A stretch of 64,000 bases of DNA from Peromyscus leucopus (lineage: Eukaryota; Chordata; Mammalia; Rodentia; Cricetidae), in assembly GCF_004664715.2 (NCBI RefSeq), contig NC_051071.1, positions 4,055,501 through 4,119,500 of the forward strand, written 5' to 3'. Shown one piece after another: positions 36,874 through 46,861 of the stretch. The number at the start of each line of letters is the position of its first letter. The first letter of the stretch is position 1. The notes beneath the pieces are model-generated. The model saw only the letters and a list, made by a program, of their open reading frames with translations, did not search any database and was not told the DNA's origin. Position numbers and translations under genes: made by a program.

Positions 36874-37530
36874 TAAGTAAATACATTCATCAATTAAATT
36901 TCACCTTGAACTTCATACATTACTTGTTATTAGAAATAATCTGATAAATAACAATGTTTTATTTTTCTAATTTTATTTCTTGGGTACATTTTTTAATATG
37001 ACAAACCCAAATAACATAAAATGCAGTATACAATTCTCTTTGTTCTTTGTGATGCTGGGAATTACACTCAGGCATTGGCTCTACATTTAGCTGTAGCGGG
37101 CTGCCTGCTAGCTATTTTTTAAGTATCCAGTTCAGTCATATTAAATACACTCACACACCTTGCCTTTCAGTTCCAAATCTTCAAAGTTGTTGTCAAGACT
37201 TTGTAAATAATTAATGTGAACAGTGACAAAACAGTGATTGGCTATAACCATATATAAAGAGAGAACAATTAATCTGACTCTAAATTTTTTTCATAAATGA
37301 TTTGACTTTCTTTAAAATTGGGCTTCTGCATTTTTTCCCCAGTAATCAAATGAGGTAGGGATGTCTGCAGAGATAGTAAACAAATCTAGATAAGTTAGGA
37401 AGATGAAAACTTACTAATATTAGCACACAAACTACTGGCTGTTCTTAAATATTATTTCCTCAGTATAAAAAAGAGCTGACCATGCAGTGGCTGTTTCTTC
37501 TTTCATCTGTTTTTACTTCTCTCCTCATCT
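36869..37530. other. AT-rich intergenic DNA
   Basis: No supported feature apart from a weak antisense ID-like piece near 37045-37115. Confidence 0.35.
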
Positions 37531-37534
37531 TGTT

Positions 37535-37680
37535 TTATTTAGACAGGGTTTTATCTAACCACGCTGGCCCATGGTGGCCTTAAACTTGCTACACAACCAA
37601 AGCTAGTCTTGAATAGCTGATACTCCTGCCTCATCCTCCCAAGTGCAGGGATTATAGACATGTGCCACCAAGTCCAGTTG
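37535..37680 (-). mobile_element. Old B1 SINE
   Basis: 'agacagggttttatctaacc' and 'cctcccaagtgcagggatta' in antisense B1 order. Confidence 0.7.
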
Positions 37681-37920
37681 AAAATTATTTTTCTTTGATA
37701 ATACTGAAACAACTATAGCTGTTTAGAGAGTGAGACAGAATTATGAACTGTAACTTGACCTAATCCAAGGAGTGGAGGGAGGAAGATTACAAGGTCTAGG
37801 CCTGAGGTAATAGTCCAGGCCAACACTGGCAATTAATGAGACCCCATATCAAAACAAAATGTAAATAGAGGTCTAGGGATATAGCTCAATGGTAAAGTGT
37901 CACCACTCTAGAGGCAGTGG

Positions 37921-38400
37921 TCCTAGGAGAATGGAGCTGATAAATGAGACAGACTAAAATCTCATGCAATAGCCAACTTTATTCAGAACTTCAGACAACT
38001 TATATTCTGAGGGTTAAAGATGGTCACATGAGTAAAGTTCACACAAGTTCAAGCTGTATACAATCAAAATAAGCTGCACATAGTAAAAACATGGTTTTTC
38101 TATAGAGACATATAAAGAGTAGTTTAAATATTTAATTGAATAACAACAACAAGCAATAATGAGTAATTGGAAGTAAAACTCACTCCTGTCTGCTACACCT
38201 GGGAGGAACATGGAAACACAATTCCAGAACAATTCTGTTTTGAAGAAAGTGAGGTCACAAGACTTCCATATTATTTATTTGCAATGTTCTCATAAGTATT
38301 CAGAATTCTCCTCATACAATTCTATTCCTAGACTGTGTTCCAACATCAGTTCCTTTTTTATTTTTGAAATGCAGGATATCCAGAGTGGTTTTTTATTTAA
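37921..38400 (-). mobile_element. LTR-like element, antisense
   Basis: Minus strand carries 'ctgaataaagttggctattg' near 37975, a good LTR polyadenylation-type signal. The limits and family are not clear. Confidence 0.45.
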
Positions 38401-38982
38401 GATGTTGCAGATAAATCTAATCGTCATTCTATGCATGAGTATCCTGTAAGCAAGCAAATTATGAACATAATGAATAATATTAGAAAAGTGAAAGCATTGT
38501 GTGTAGTAAGAATAGGGTTCAAGAGGGAAGAAGTTTATCTAAACCTAGCAGACCACCAGAAGACAATCACAGCTCTGTCCCAGGTCACTGGTGCCAGGCA
38601 GTTGGACACCATTATAATTCTTGGAAGCAGGATCCTGCCCAGTGCCATGATGGACTGAGCAGACAAGGAGTCTCACATGCAGCACCAGGCAGATGGTCAC
38701 TATTATAGTGAGCAATTGTATGATATAGTATGAGAGAGAGGGGGGGATGTCTCATGGCCTATGGACAGAGGCATATCTGAGAAGGTGAAAGCAATGAGAA
38801 GCAGGCTGATGTGGGTGGTGTGATTGCCACCCAGGGTCATAGTGATGTGTAGACCTGGTCTGCAGCAGAGACCAATGTCTGGGTTCATGGCCCTGATGCA
38901 ACAACCATGGTGTGTTTTGATGTCTGTGGCTCCTGATATTACTGAAGGCTGACAAGAAAGGGATGTACAGGGTTGGCCCCTC

Positions 38983-39067
38983 TGTAGGCAGAAGTTTCTG
39001 TCCTACCAGCTACTCCCAAATACCCAGCAGCCACTTCTCAAATACTCACTCAGAGGCTTAATATAAA
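38983..39067 (-). mobile_element. Antisense LTR end fragment, inverted against the next LTR
   Basis: 'tgtaggcagaagtttctgtc' followed by U5/R-type sequence in antisense ('cactcagaggcttaatataa'). It abuts a sense copy of the same LTR family at 39068, giving an inverted repeat with almost no spacer. Confidence 0.75.
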
Positions 39068-39450
39068 TGCTGTGGAATAATCCTCTTGTGTACTGTAAAG
39101 ATTTGTCACTCTTAACTGGTTTCATAAAATGCTCATTGGCCAATAGCTAGGCAGGAAGTATAGGCAGAGTGACCAAACTAAGAATGCTGGGAAGAGGAAG
39201 AGCAGAGAGAGGAGTCACAAGCCAGAAGCAGAGGAAGCAAGATGAGAATACTGTACTGAGAAAAAGTACCAAGCCACATGGCTAAACATAGATAAGAATT
39301 ATGGGTTAATTTAAGTGTAAAGGCTAGTTAGTAATAAGCCTGAGCTACTGGCCAAGCATTTATAATTAATATAAATCTCTGTGTGGTAATTTAGGAAGCA
39401 GCTACTGGGTATTTGGGAGTTTCTGGTGGGACAGAAACTGGCATTTACAT
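39068..39450 (+). mobile_element. ERVK-type LTR, sense orientation
   Basis: Starts TGCTGTGGAATAATCC and ends around 'gggacagaaactggcattta'. Related to 10015-10406 and 43885-44261. The downstream sequence to about 39990 looks like an ERV 5' leader without an open gag. Confidence 0.78.
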
Positions 39451-40007
39451 GTGGAACCTAAACATTTGGTAAGAATTTCCACACAAAACCTGAGAAAGCT
39501 TTAAAAAAAATTCTAGGCACACAAGAACAGAGTCAAGCATGACTGCTTGGTAGCTGTCTTTTCTCCAGTGGGTTCTGTTTGCTGGTGGCTAGCAAGGGCA
39601 CAGTTTCTTTAAGAGATTGCTTCCTGACTCAGCATTAGTGGTAAAAATGAAAAGCTCTTTTAAGAGGGCCTACTATCAAATACTTAAATGGTGTTTATGA
39701 GCAACATGTGATGAACTACTTGGTGGTGGCATGGATCTAGAAACTCCCCACAGTTGAGGCAATACACGTGGCTTCTGCCAATAGCTCTACCATGAAGCTA
39801 GACTCTCAGGAAGTCAAGGAATGAGACAGAGCCAGCTGCTTTGGTCCTAGCCACACTGATTCGCTCTTTAAAGACTCATGTGGTCAGAAAAAAATAGAGA
39901 TGTGCAGTAAAGACATATTCAAAAAAAAAGAAGAAGAAGAAGAAAGAAAGAAAAACAAAACAAAACCTCTACATGGTTCACAGTGTGTTTAAAAATATAC
40001 ACAGGCA
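39451..40007 (+). mobile_element. ERV leader-like sequence
   Basis: Non-coding stretch between the LTR and a B1. It contains an A/G-rich (GAA)n-like patch at about 39928-39962. No gag frame survives. Confidence 0.45.
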
Positions 40008-40160
40008 AGCCAGGTGGTGGTGGCGCACGCCTTTAATCCCAGCACTCGGGAGGCAGAGCCAGGCGGATCTCTGTGAGTTTGAGGCCAGCCTGGACTACAG
40101 AGTAAGATCCAGGAAAGGTGCAAAGCTACACAGAGAAACCCTGTCTTGAAAAACCAAATA
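40008..40160 (+). mobile_element. B1 SINE, well preserved
   Basis: 'tggtggcgcacgcctttaat' through 'aaaccctgtcttgaaaaacc', with little divergence from the cricetid form. Confidence 0.95.
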
Positions 40161-40319
40161 TATATATATATATTTACAGGCTTGGGAGAGAAAAGAGAAA
40201 GTATAGACAGTCATAAAAAACAAATACATAGTTTTAGAACAATGAAGTTCTTAAGAAAGGAGTAGAGGAATATGAAAAAAGCCACATAAAGATGGAAAAC
40301 ACACAGAGAGTCTGGATAT

Positions 40320-40600
40320 TGTATGTTACTATGTTGTCTTTCAATTGTTTGACTGCTGAGGAAGGAGCAACGGCTGTTAAGAGACATTTAATTATAAATG
40401 TTGCTGGATTAACCCAATCTATTTATTTTAAAAAATATCTTGACTCCAAAACTTAAGTCAAAGATATGACACTTTGGGAGAGAAGTTGTGTTTTTTTCCA
40501 CAGGAAATGAAAGGCTATGGATTCATTCTGGGTTAAGAAATATCAGGATTGATCAAGGAAGACCCCCTGAAATCCTAACTACAGACATGGAAAAGTAAAC
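40320..40600 (+). pseudogene. ERVK integrase C-terminal fragment
   Basis: Shares order and wording with 31880-32080. It has 'ggagcaacggctgttaagag' against 'ggaacaacagctgcagagag', then the 'tccacaggaaatgaaaggct' and 'gatcaaggaagaccccctga' blocks that match the integrase tail. Frames are broken. Confidence 0.7.
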
Positions 40601-40702
40601 CTAAAGTAACTACAAGACATGTGACACATATTTTACCTGCTCAAACATAAAACAAAAAAATATCATTGGCTGGCTTGTGTACGATACACAGTTTATATTA
40701 AT

Positions 40703-40745
40703 ACAGATATATATATATCTGTATTATATATATTATATATATCTG

Positions 40746-40781
<36 letters not shown>
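40703..40781. repeat. (AT)n-rich microsatellite, partly palindromic
   Basis: Alternating AT with interspersed CTGT, able to fold on itself. Confidence 0.92.
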
Positions 40782-41228
40782 CCTTTAAAAGTTTATATAT
40801 TTTCAGAACAAGGAAACCAGGCACCAATAAAAATGAATGGCTCAGCCGGGCAGTGATGGTGCATGCCTTTAATCCCAGCACTCGGGAGGCAGAGCAGGTG
40901 ATCTCTGTGAGTTCGAGGCAGCTGGGCTACAAATGAGCTCCAGAAAGGCGCAAAGCTACGCAGAGAAACCCTGTATCAAAAAAACAAAAAAAAAAAAAAA
41001 AAAAAAAAAAAATGAATGGCTCAGATTTTCCATCATTTCAATATACCTCTGTTACAATTTCCTCTGAGTCCTGCATCCAAAATAGCTTCAAGGCTGCTGA
41101 CTGAGATGGACCAGCCACACAAAATACTCCAGTCAGGACCTGACCATCATTCTAAAATTTTTCAGAATTCTCATAAGATTATCAGCACCCTCAATCAGCA
41201 GGAATTAGTCTAGAGAACTACACCCAAA
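40782..41228 (+). mobile_element. ERV 3'-type internal fragment with nested B1
   Basis: 'gaacaaggaaaccaggcacc' and the text continuing after the B1 at 41025 belong to one unit. It stops where a minus-strand ERV begins near 41229. Confidence 0.55.
40846..41010 (+). mobile_element. B1 SINE with 14-bp target duplication
   Basis: Flanked by AATGAATGGCTCAG at 40832-40845 and 41011-41024, with a long A tail at about 40989-41010. Confidence 0.95.
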
Positions 41229-41259
41229 TTCACAGCACACAGAAAGACTGTCCCACATC
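41229..41259 (-). mobile_element. Truncated 3' LTR start of a minus-strand ERV
   Basis: About 30 bp of LTR U3 start in antisense ('cagaaagactgtcccaca'), next to the polypurine-like 'atttctccttttct' of the internal region. The remaining LTR has been lost at the junction with the plus-strand fragment. Confidence 0.6.
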
Positions 41260-43884
41260 ATTTCTCCTTTTCTAAAAGGAAGGTTTTCATTTTAACATAG
41301 TAAAATTATATATAACAAACAGTTATTAAGTGAGAATTACAGTTACAATGTCTTTGTATTTGGCAAAATTTAATGAAAATATTCTGTCATCTATTCTATC
41401 TTTGTGAGTTTAAAGCTACATATCTAATTTACCTTTTATCATAACTAAGTAAAACTATAATTGTAAATATAGTCTTTAACTACATCAAAGACCCCAGAAG
41501 TATATAATATTATCTAAGTAATCAGGAAGTGCATTGTAACCATCTTCCAAAATTCTAGAAATGACAGAGACATCTGGATGCCTGGACAGTTACTCAAATT
41601 TCCTCTGCAATGTTGAGACATCCATTGTCAGCCTATAGGCCTAGTATTTCTGATAAACTTTTTAGTGAAGCAGGAAATTTGAAGGACTGTCCTGCCTATT
41701 TTGACAAAGTTTGTCAGTTGCTTTTCTCTGTATCTTGCAGAATGTTTGGCACTTTCTTCTGTGAAGCAAGAACCTGAAGGACCTTTCAGCCTTGTTTTGG
41801 CAAAGTTCAGTGGTCGTTTTCCTATGAGTTCTGCATGTCCAGTTTATAAAACATATTATCAAGCAGTCCAGGCAAGAGCAATTTCTTGCCCAAATAACTA
41901 GCCCTGCCACATTGAAAGCAAACTCGTAAGGAGTGTCTTCAATGCCCATCATCTCTGAAGTGAGTTGGTGCCACCAGAATCAGATCTGTCTCATTTTCAT
42001 GAAAAACCCCATGTTAACAAAACATTTTAAGTGTCATATTCTATAGATCTCTGAAGTATTTGAAGACCATCTATCTAAAATATATCTCTATATGGTCCTG
42101 AAAGCATACCTAACATATCTACAAATTTGATTGTTATATATGACTAATAATCTAAGTTTCTTATTTATACATTGCATTTTAAATGAACTGCCTAATCACA
42201 ATACCCCAAGCAAGAGTAGAAACATATATACAGTGTAACAAAATCAACTTTAAATTTGTATCAATGTACTAAAATCTATGCCAATGCAAAATATCTGAGA
42301 TTAATAGCTGTCTTTTTAGCCTATATTCCTATATTCCACTAAGTGATAACAAACATCCATAACCCATCAAATATCCAAAGACTACCCACACCCCCAACTC
42401 TTGGGAATGTGGGCATAGTTTTCTCTATACTGCTTCCTGCTGTCTGTGGGTAAAGGCATCTCCAGGGGTTGTCCCTGAGAAATTTTTGATATAATGATCA
42501 AGTCCTGAGTAAGAACAACCTTTGTGGATAGATATCACTTGTCAAGTTTCAAGTGGATCAAATCTGATCCATATTAATTTGGAACAAATCTGTAGCCTCT
42601 TGTTTTCTGTGAAAACAAAAGAAAAATTGCTTCTCCAAAGCAATGCATTTTTAAAGCTTCATTTTGCAATTATATTTTTTTAACTTTTATTTTAAAGTTA
42701 AGGCATTCTTAAAATGTCTAGGCTGGTATATGTCATCAGTCCCTCTTTCAATCCCATGTCTCAGCAGCTGTTGTTTGCTTGTCAGCATCAAAACATTCAA
42801 AATCAACACAATAACATGCAGGATCCAGACTCCCTGTGCATTTTCCATCTTTAAGTAGTTTTTTTCCATTTCTTTGTTTTTTAAGGACTTCTTTTCTATC
42901 CTTTTCCTTTTTTCTCCCAAGTCTATGTATATTTTTAAACACACTGTAACCTGTCTAGAAGTTTTTGGGTTTTTTTGTTTTGTTTTTTGTTTTGTCTGAA
43001 TTTATCCTTGTTGCATATCTGTAATGCTTTTCTGACCAGGAGAGTTTTTAAACTGCTAAGAGGGTGTGGCTAGGACCAAAGTGGCATCTTTGCTTTCCAT
43101 AATGGCCGCGGTACTAAGGACTATCATGCTTATCTTCCCAACTCTGGGAAGCAGTATTGAGTAGCATGGAGTTGTGCTTTCAAGTCTGCAGACAGTGGCT
43201 GGGAGACACTTCTCTGTACTGTGGCCTGTGAGACACCATGGGAGTCTGTAGATGCAACCAACCATCTTATTAAATAAGAAACACAGAACCAATGCAAAGA
43301 AGAAAGCCAAGAGATCAGAGCTAAGAGCCTTACCCGCCTGATGCAGCTAGCTCTTAAGCCAAGAGACCTCTCCAAAAAGAGACCTACTTCCTGTCTGTTT
43401 GTCTTTATATAGACTTTCTGTTCTGCCTTCTCATTGGTTGTAAACCCAAACATATGACTGCCTCGTCACTGTCTGTTGTACAGCCCTCCAGGTCTTCTAT
43501 GGTATTGAGATTAAAGGTGTGTGTCTCCAATGTTGGCTGTATCCTTGAACACACAGAGATCTACCTAGCTCTGCCTACCAAGTGCTGGATTAAAGGTGTG
43601 TGCCACCACCGCCCCGGCTCTTGCTATGGCTCTAATAGCTCTGACCCTGGGGCAACTTTATTTATTAACATACAATTAAAATCACATTTCAGTATAAATA
43701 AAATACCACCATAGGAGCCTGTCATGTTGTAGCTGAAGCCTGCCATGGCCAGGGGATACAGTTCTGTACCATGGTCTGAAATGAGAGACATGAACTATGA
43801 AGCTACTCTTGGCTTCATTTTAGAACCTTCTTTAAGTTCTCTCAGGTTTTATATGGATGGAGTTGCCAAACTTTGGGCACCATT
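41260..43884 (-). mobile_element. Minus-strand ERV internal region, coding capacity lost
   Basis: 41260-43040 is homologous to the 3' internal regions at 33000-34880 and 17752-18890 (for example the block with 'ggtcatcttcaaacccttca' at 33720 and its relative near 42065). 43040-43246 and 43715-43864 are 5' leader-like. A primer-binding-site-like complement (TGGTGCCCAAAGTTTGGC, minus strand) lies at 43865-43882, two bases from the LTR, and resembles a tRNA-Lys primer site. An in-family duplication encodes two CQN...FLLH stretches within the 96-aa frame at 41952-41662. Gag, pol and env are missing. Confidence 0.75.
43247..43714 (-). mobile_element. Solo LTR, mys-like family, nested in the ERV leader
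   Basis: Minus strand reads TATGGTGGTATTTTATTTA... and ends ...CATCTACA. Flanks GGAGTC (43241-43246) and GGAGCC (43715-43720) are a 5/6 target duplication. Same family as 34883-35352. Confidence 0.9.
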
Positions 43885-44261
43885 TGTAAATGGACATTTC
43901 TGTCCCACCAGCAACTCCCAAATACCTGGCAGCCACTTCCCAAATAATTGACTCGGAGGTTTTATATTACTTATAAATGTTTGGCCAATGTCTTAGGCTT
44001 ATTATGAGCTAGCTCTTACATTTTAAATCTACCCATTCCTATTAATCTATGTGTTACCACACGGCCATGGCATTATCGGTCTCCTAGCATGTTGCTCCTT
44101 GGGTGGCTGGCTGACATCTGCTTCAACTCTGTCCTTTCTTCCTGTATTCCATTTGGCTTTCCTGACTAGCTATATTCTGCCTAGCTATAGGCCAAATCAG
44201 CTTTATTTATCAGCTGATGAGAGCAACACGTATTAACAGCATGCAGAAAGACTATCCTACA
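43885..44261 (-). mobile_element. 5' LTR of the minus-strand ERV
   Basis: Lies two bases from the primer-binding-like site. The left end is TGTAAATGG and the right end ATCCTACA. Related to the LTRs at 10015 and 39068. Confidence 0.78.
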
Positions 44262-44265
44262 TCAG

Positions 44266-44438
44266 CTAAACATAGATAAGAATTATGGGTTAATTTAAGT
44301 ATAAGAGCTAGTTAGTAATAAGCCTGAGCTATAGGTCAAGCATTTCTAATTAATATAAGTCTCTGTTAGTAATTTGGGAAGCAGCTGCTTGATATTTTGG
44401 AGTTGCTGGTAGGATAAAAACTTCCACCTCTGTTTACA
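44266..44438 (+). mobile_element. Sense LTR fragment, inverted against 43885-44261
   Basis: 'aacatagataagaattatgg' to 'ggtaggataaaaacttccac', matching the second half of the 39068 LTR. It forms an inverted pair with its neighbour. Confidence 0.75.
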
Positions 44439-44439
44439 T

Positions 44440-46480
44440 TCCACCCTGTCAGTGGCTAAAACACTAGGAAGAACTGGTCCTGCCCCTCACCTGCTGAAGT
44501 ACTCAGAAGAAAGGGCCCTACATCTCACCTGGGCATCACAATAGAGATGACCCTGTTCACAGGAGCAAGAGTGAGCTGGTCTGAGTGTGGGAAAATGGGA
44601 GAGCAGGTTGCACAGGCCATGTAGTGAGGGAAAGATGCCTCCCCTTGTCTCTTGACACCTCCAGCAGATGGAGAACCTGACTCAACCCCTCACCACCAGC
44701 AGCACTTGGGAGAACAGACGTTCCACTTCACCTGGGCAGCACAGTAGAGTTGACTTTGTAGATAGGGGCATGGGTGAGCCAGCCCTGAGGATATGAGAGG
44801 GGCATAACTGGTAATATCTCCTTCACCTGCAGTGCAGTGGTGGGAATGAGGGAAAGATGCCACCCCCACTGTCCTTACCATGTCCAGCTGGCAAGAGAGC
44901 TTTTACCACCTGCAATACTCAGTAAAGTGGACCCTGCACTTGGTCTGGGATGCATAGTGGAGCTTACCCTGGTGATGAGACACAGGTAAGCCCACCCTGA
45001 GAATGTGAGCATGGGAGACCTGGCCCTGTCCTTCATCTGTCATATGGAGGCATGGGCTTGGGATAGATGCTCTCCCACCACTAACACCTAAGACAGGTGG
45101 GAGAGATAGCCCTGAGGTCACAGGAGAGGGAGAGCTGCCTCTTACCCCCACCATCTATAACACTCAGGAAAGCAGGCACCTGCCCAGGCACATAAGGACT
45201 GTACCTTGCCTGGGCAGCAAAATAGAGACAACCCTGTTGGCAGAAGCATGGGTGAGCCAGCCCTGAGGTTGTGAGAGTGGGAGATCTGTCCCCACAACTA
45301 ATCTCTAATGAGGTGGTGTGGCCAGGGGAGAGATGCCTCCCATAGCCGTTTCCCTCAATGCCTGTGATAGATGAGGCAGGAGTGAGATAGCTCTGAGGGA
45401 AGGAGAGTGGGATATCTGGCCACACACCCCTCATCTGCCATGTGGTGGTGAAGATTAAGGATAAACAACCTCCCTCTTACCCCTGCCATATGTGGTAGAT
45501 GAGAGAGCTGACCCTCCCCCTTGCCAGCTGTAGCACTAGGGAAAGTGGACTCTGCACCTCACCTAGACAGCACAATGGAGCTGACCCTATTGATGGGGGA
45601 GTGGGTGAACCACCCAGAGAATGTGAACATGGGGTACCTAGCCCCTCCCTTCAATTGCAATATGGCAGCATGGGTAGGGGAGAGATACCCTCCCCTCACC
45701 CAACAACACCTGAGGTAGGTGGGAGAGCTGACCCTGAGGTCATAAGAGTGGGAGAGCTGCACCTGTCACCCACCAGCAACAACACTCAAAGAGTAGGCCC
45801 TGTACCTCACCTGAGCAGCATAATAGAGCCAACCCAATTGGCAGAGGTGTGGGTGCGCCAGCCCCCAAGTTGTGAACATGAGAGAGCTGTCCCTATTACT
45901 CATCTGTCATGTGGCATCATGGGCAGGTAAGAGATGCCCTCTCCCACCTACCCCACCCTGCCCATCAATGCCTGAGGCAGGTGGGAGAACTGGCCCAGAG
46001 GTCGTAAGAGCCCCTTATCAGCTGCAGCACTCAGGAGAATGGCTCCTATGCCATGCCTGGGCAACACAGTAGAGCTGACCCTGAAGGTGTAGGTGTAGAA
46101 GAACCAACCCTGAGGACACAAAAAATGGGGGAACTGGTCCTACCACTTGCTCATCACTGCAAGGGGGGGACTAGCCAGGACAATGCATGAGAGCTCATCC
46201 TGTTGGTAAGGACAAGGGAGAGCTGGTGAACTGACCAACCATGAAACTAACCAGGCCCAGAACCAGGGTTATGAGTTGGCCTACCCCAATATCCTTGCTA
46301 TCTGTGGTCTGTTGAAGCATGTGAAGGGACCAGTCCTGCAGACCCGAAGCTGCAGGATCTCCATGACACAGGACAATGGGATAAAGAAGAGGAGTCCCAG
46401 TGAGGAGTCAGCATCGATAGTGAAGCAGAAACCAGAAGTCTAGAACAAGACCAGTGACTCATTGCAATGAACACTTGCAA
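44440..46480. repeat. GC-rich degenerate tandem array, period about 250 bp
   Basis: A recurring block like CACCTGGGCAGCACAGTAGA appears near 44525, 44727, 44939, 45196, 45558, 45807 and 46055, spaced 202, 212, 257, 362, 249 and 248 bp. Between the blocks are repeated GTGGGAGAGCTG, CCTGAGG and GGGAGAGATGCC phrases. Several frames stay open on both strands (up to 143 aa at 45499-45930) because of composition. It resembles a rodent satellite-like interspersed repeat; the family name is uncertain. Confidence 0.85.
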
Positions 46481-46765
46481 ATACAGCTTCCATGATGAAA
46501 TTGATTTTTTTCTGCTTTTTTCTTCTCTTAAGTTTTATTTTACTTTATTTGGGGGGCAGGAGGTTGCAAGGGCAGAGAGTGGATATGAAGGGATGGGGAA
46601 ATAAATGGGATGGAGAAGGCCGGGCGGTGGTGGTGCATGCCTTTAATTGCAGCACTCGGGAGGCAGAGCCAGGCAGATCTCTGTGAGTTCGAGGCCAGCC
46701 TGGCCTACAAAGTGAGTTCCAGGAAAGACACAAAGCTACACAGAGAAACCCTGTCTCAAAAAACC

Positions 46766-46816
<51 letters not shown>

Positions 46817-46860
46817 ATGGGATGGAGATGCATGATGTGAAAGACAATAAATAAAAATGA
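46481..46860 (+). mobile_element. Retroposon-like 3' end of the array, split by a B1
   Basis: 'gatgaaattgatttttttct' through 'gtggatatgaagggatgggg', continuing after the B1 as 'gcatgatgtgaaagacaata' with an AATAAA and A-rich tail near 46850-46870. The order suggests that the GC-rich array and this tail belong to one retroposed unit. Confidence 0.5.
46617..46818 (+). mobile_element. B1 SINE with (AAAT)n tail and target duplication
   Basis: B1 body at 46617-46764, then (AAAT)n to about 46818. The string AATAAATGGGATGGAGA precedes it (46600-46616) and follows it (46812-46828). Confidence 0.95.
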
Positions 46861-46861
46861 A

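Noticed and set aside
45499..45930. 143-codon frame and overlapping frames on both strands
   Set aside because: They lie in the GC-rich degenerate array and reflect low stop-codon density; the repeat units read differently in each copy.
44440..46480. Possible CRISPR-like or regularly spaced repeat
   Set aside because: Units are about 250 bp, degenerate and unevenly spaced in a mammalian genome; there is no short identical repeat with unique spacers.
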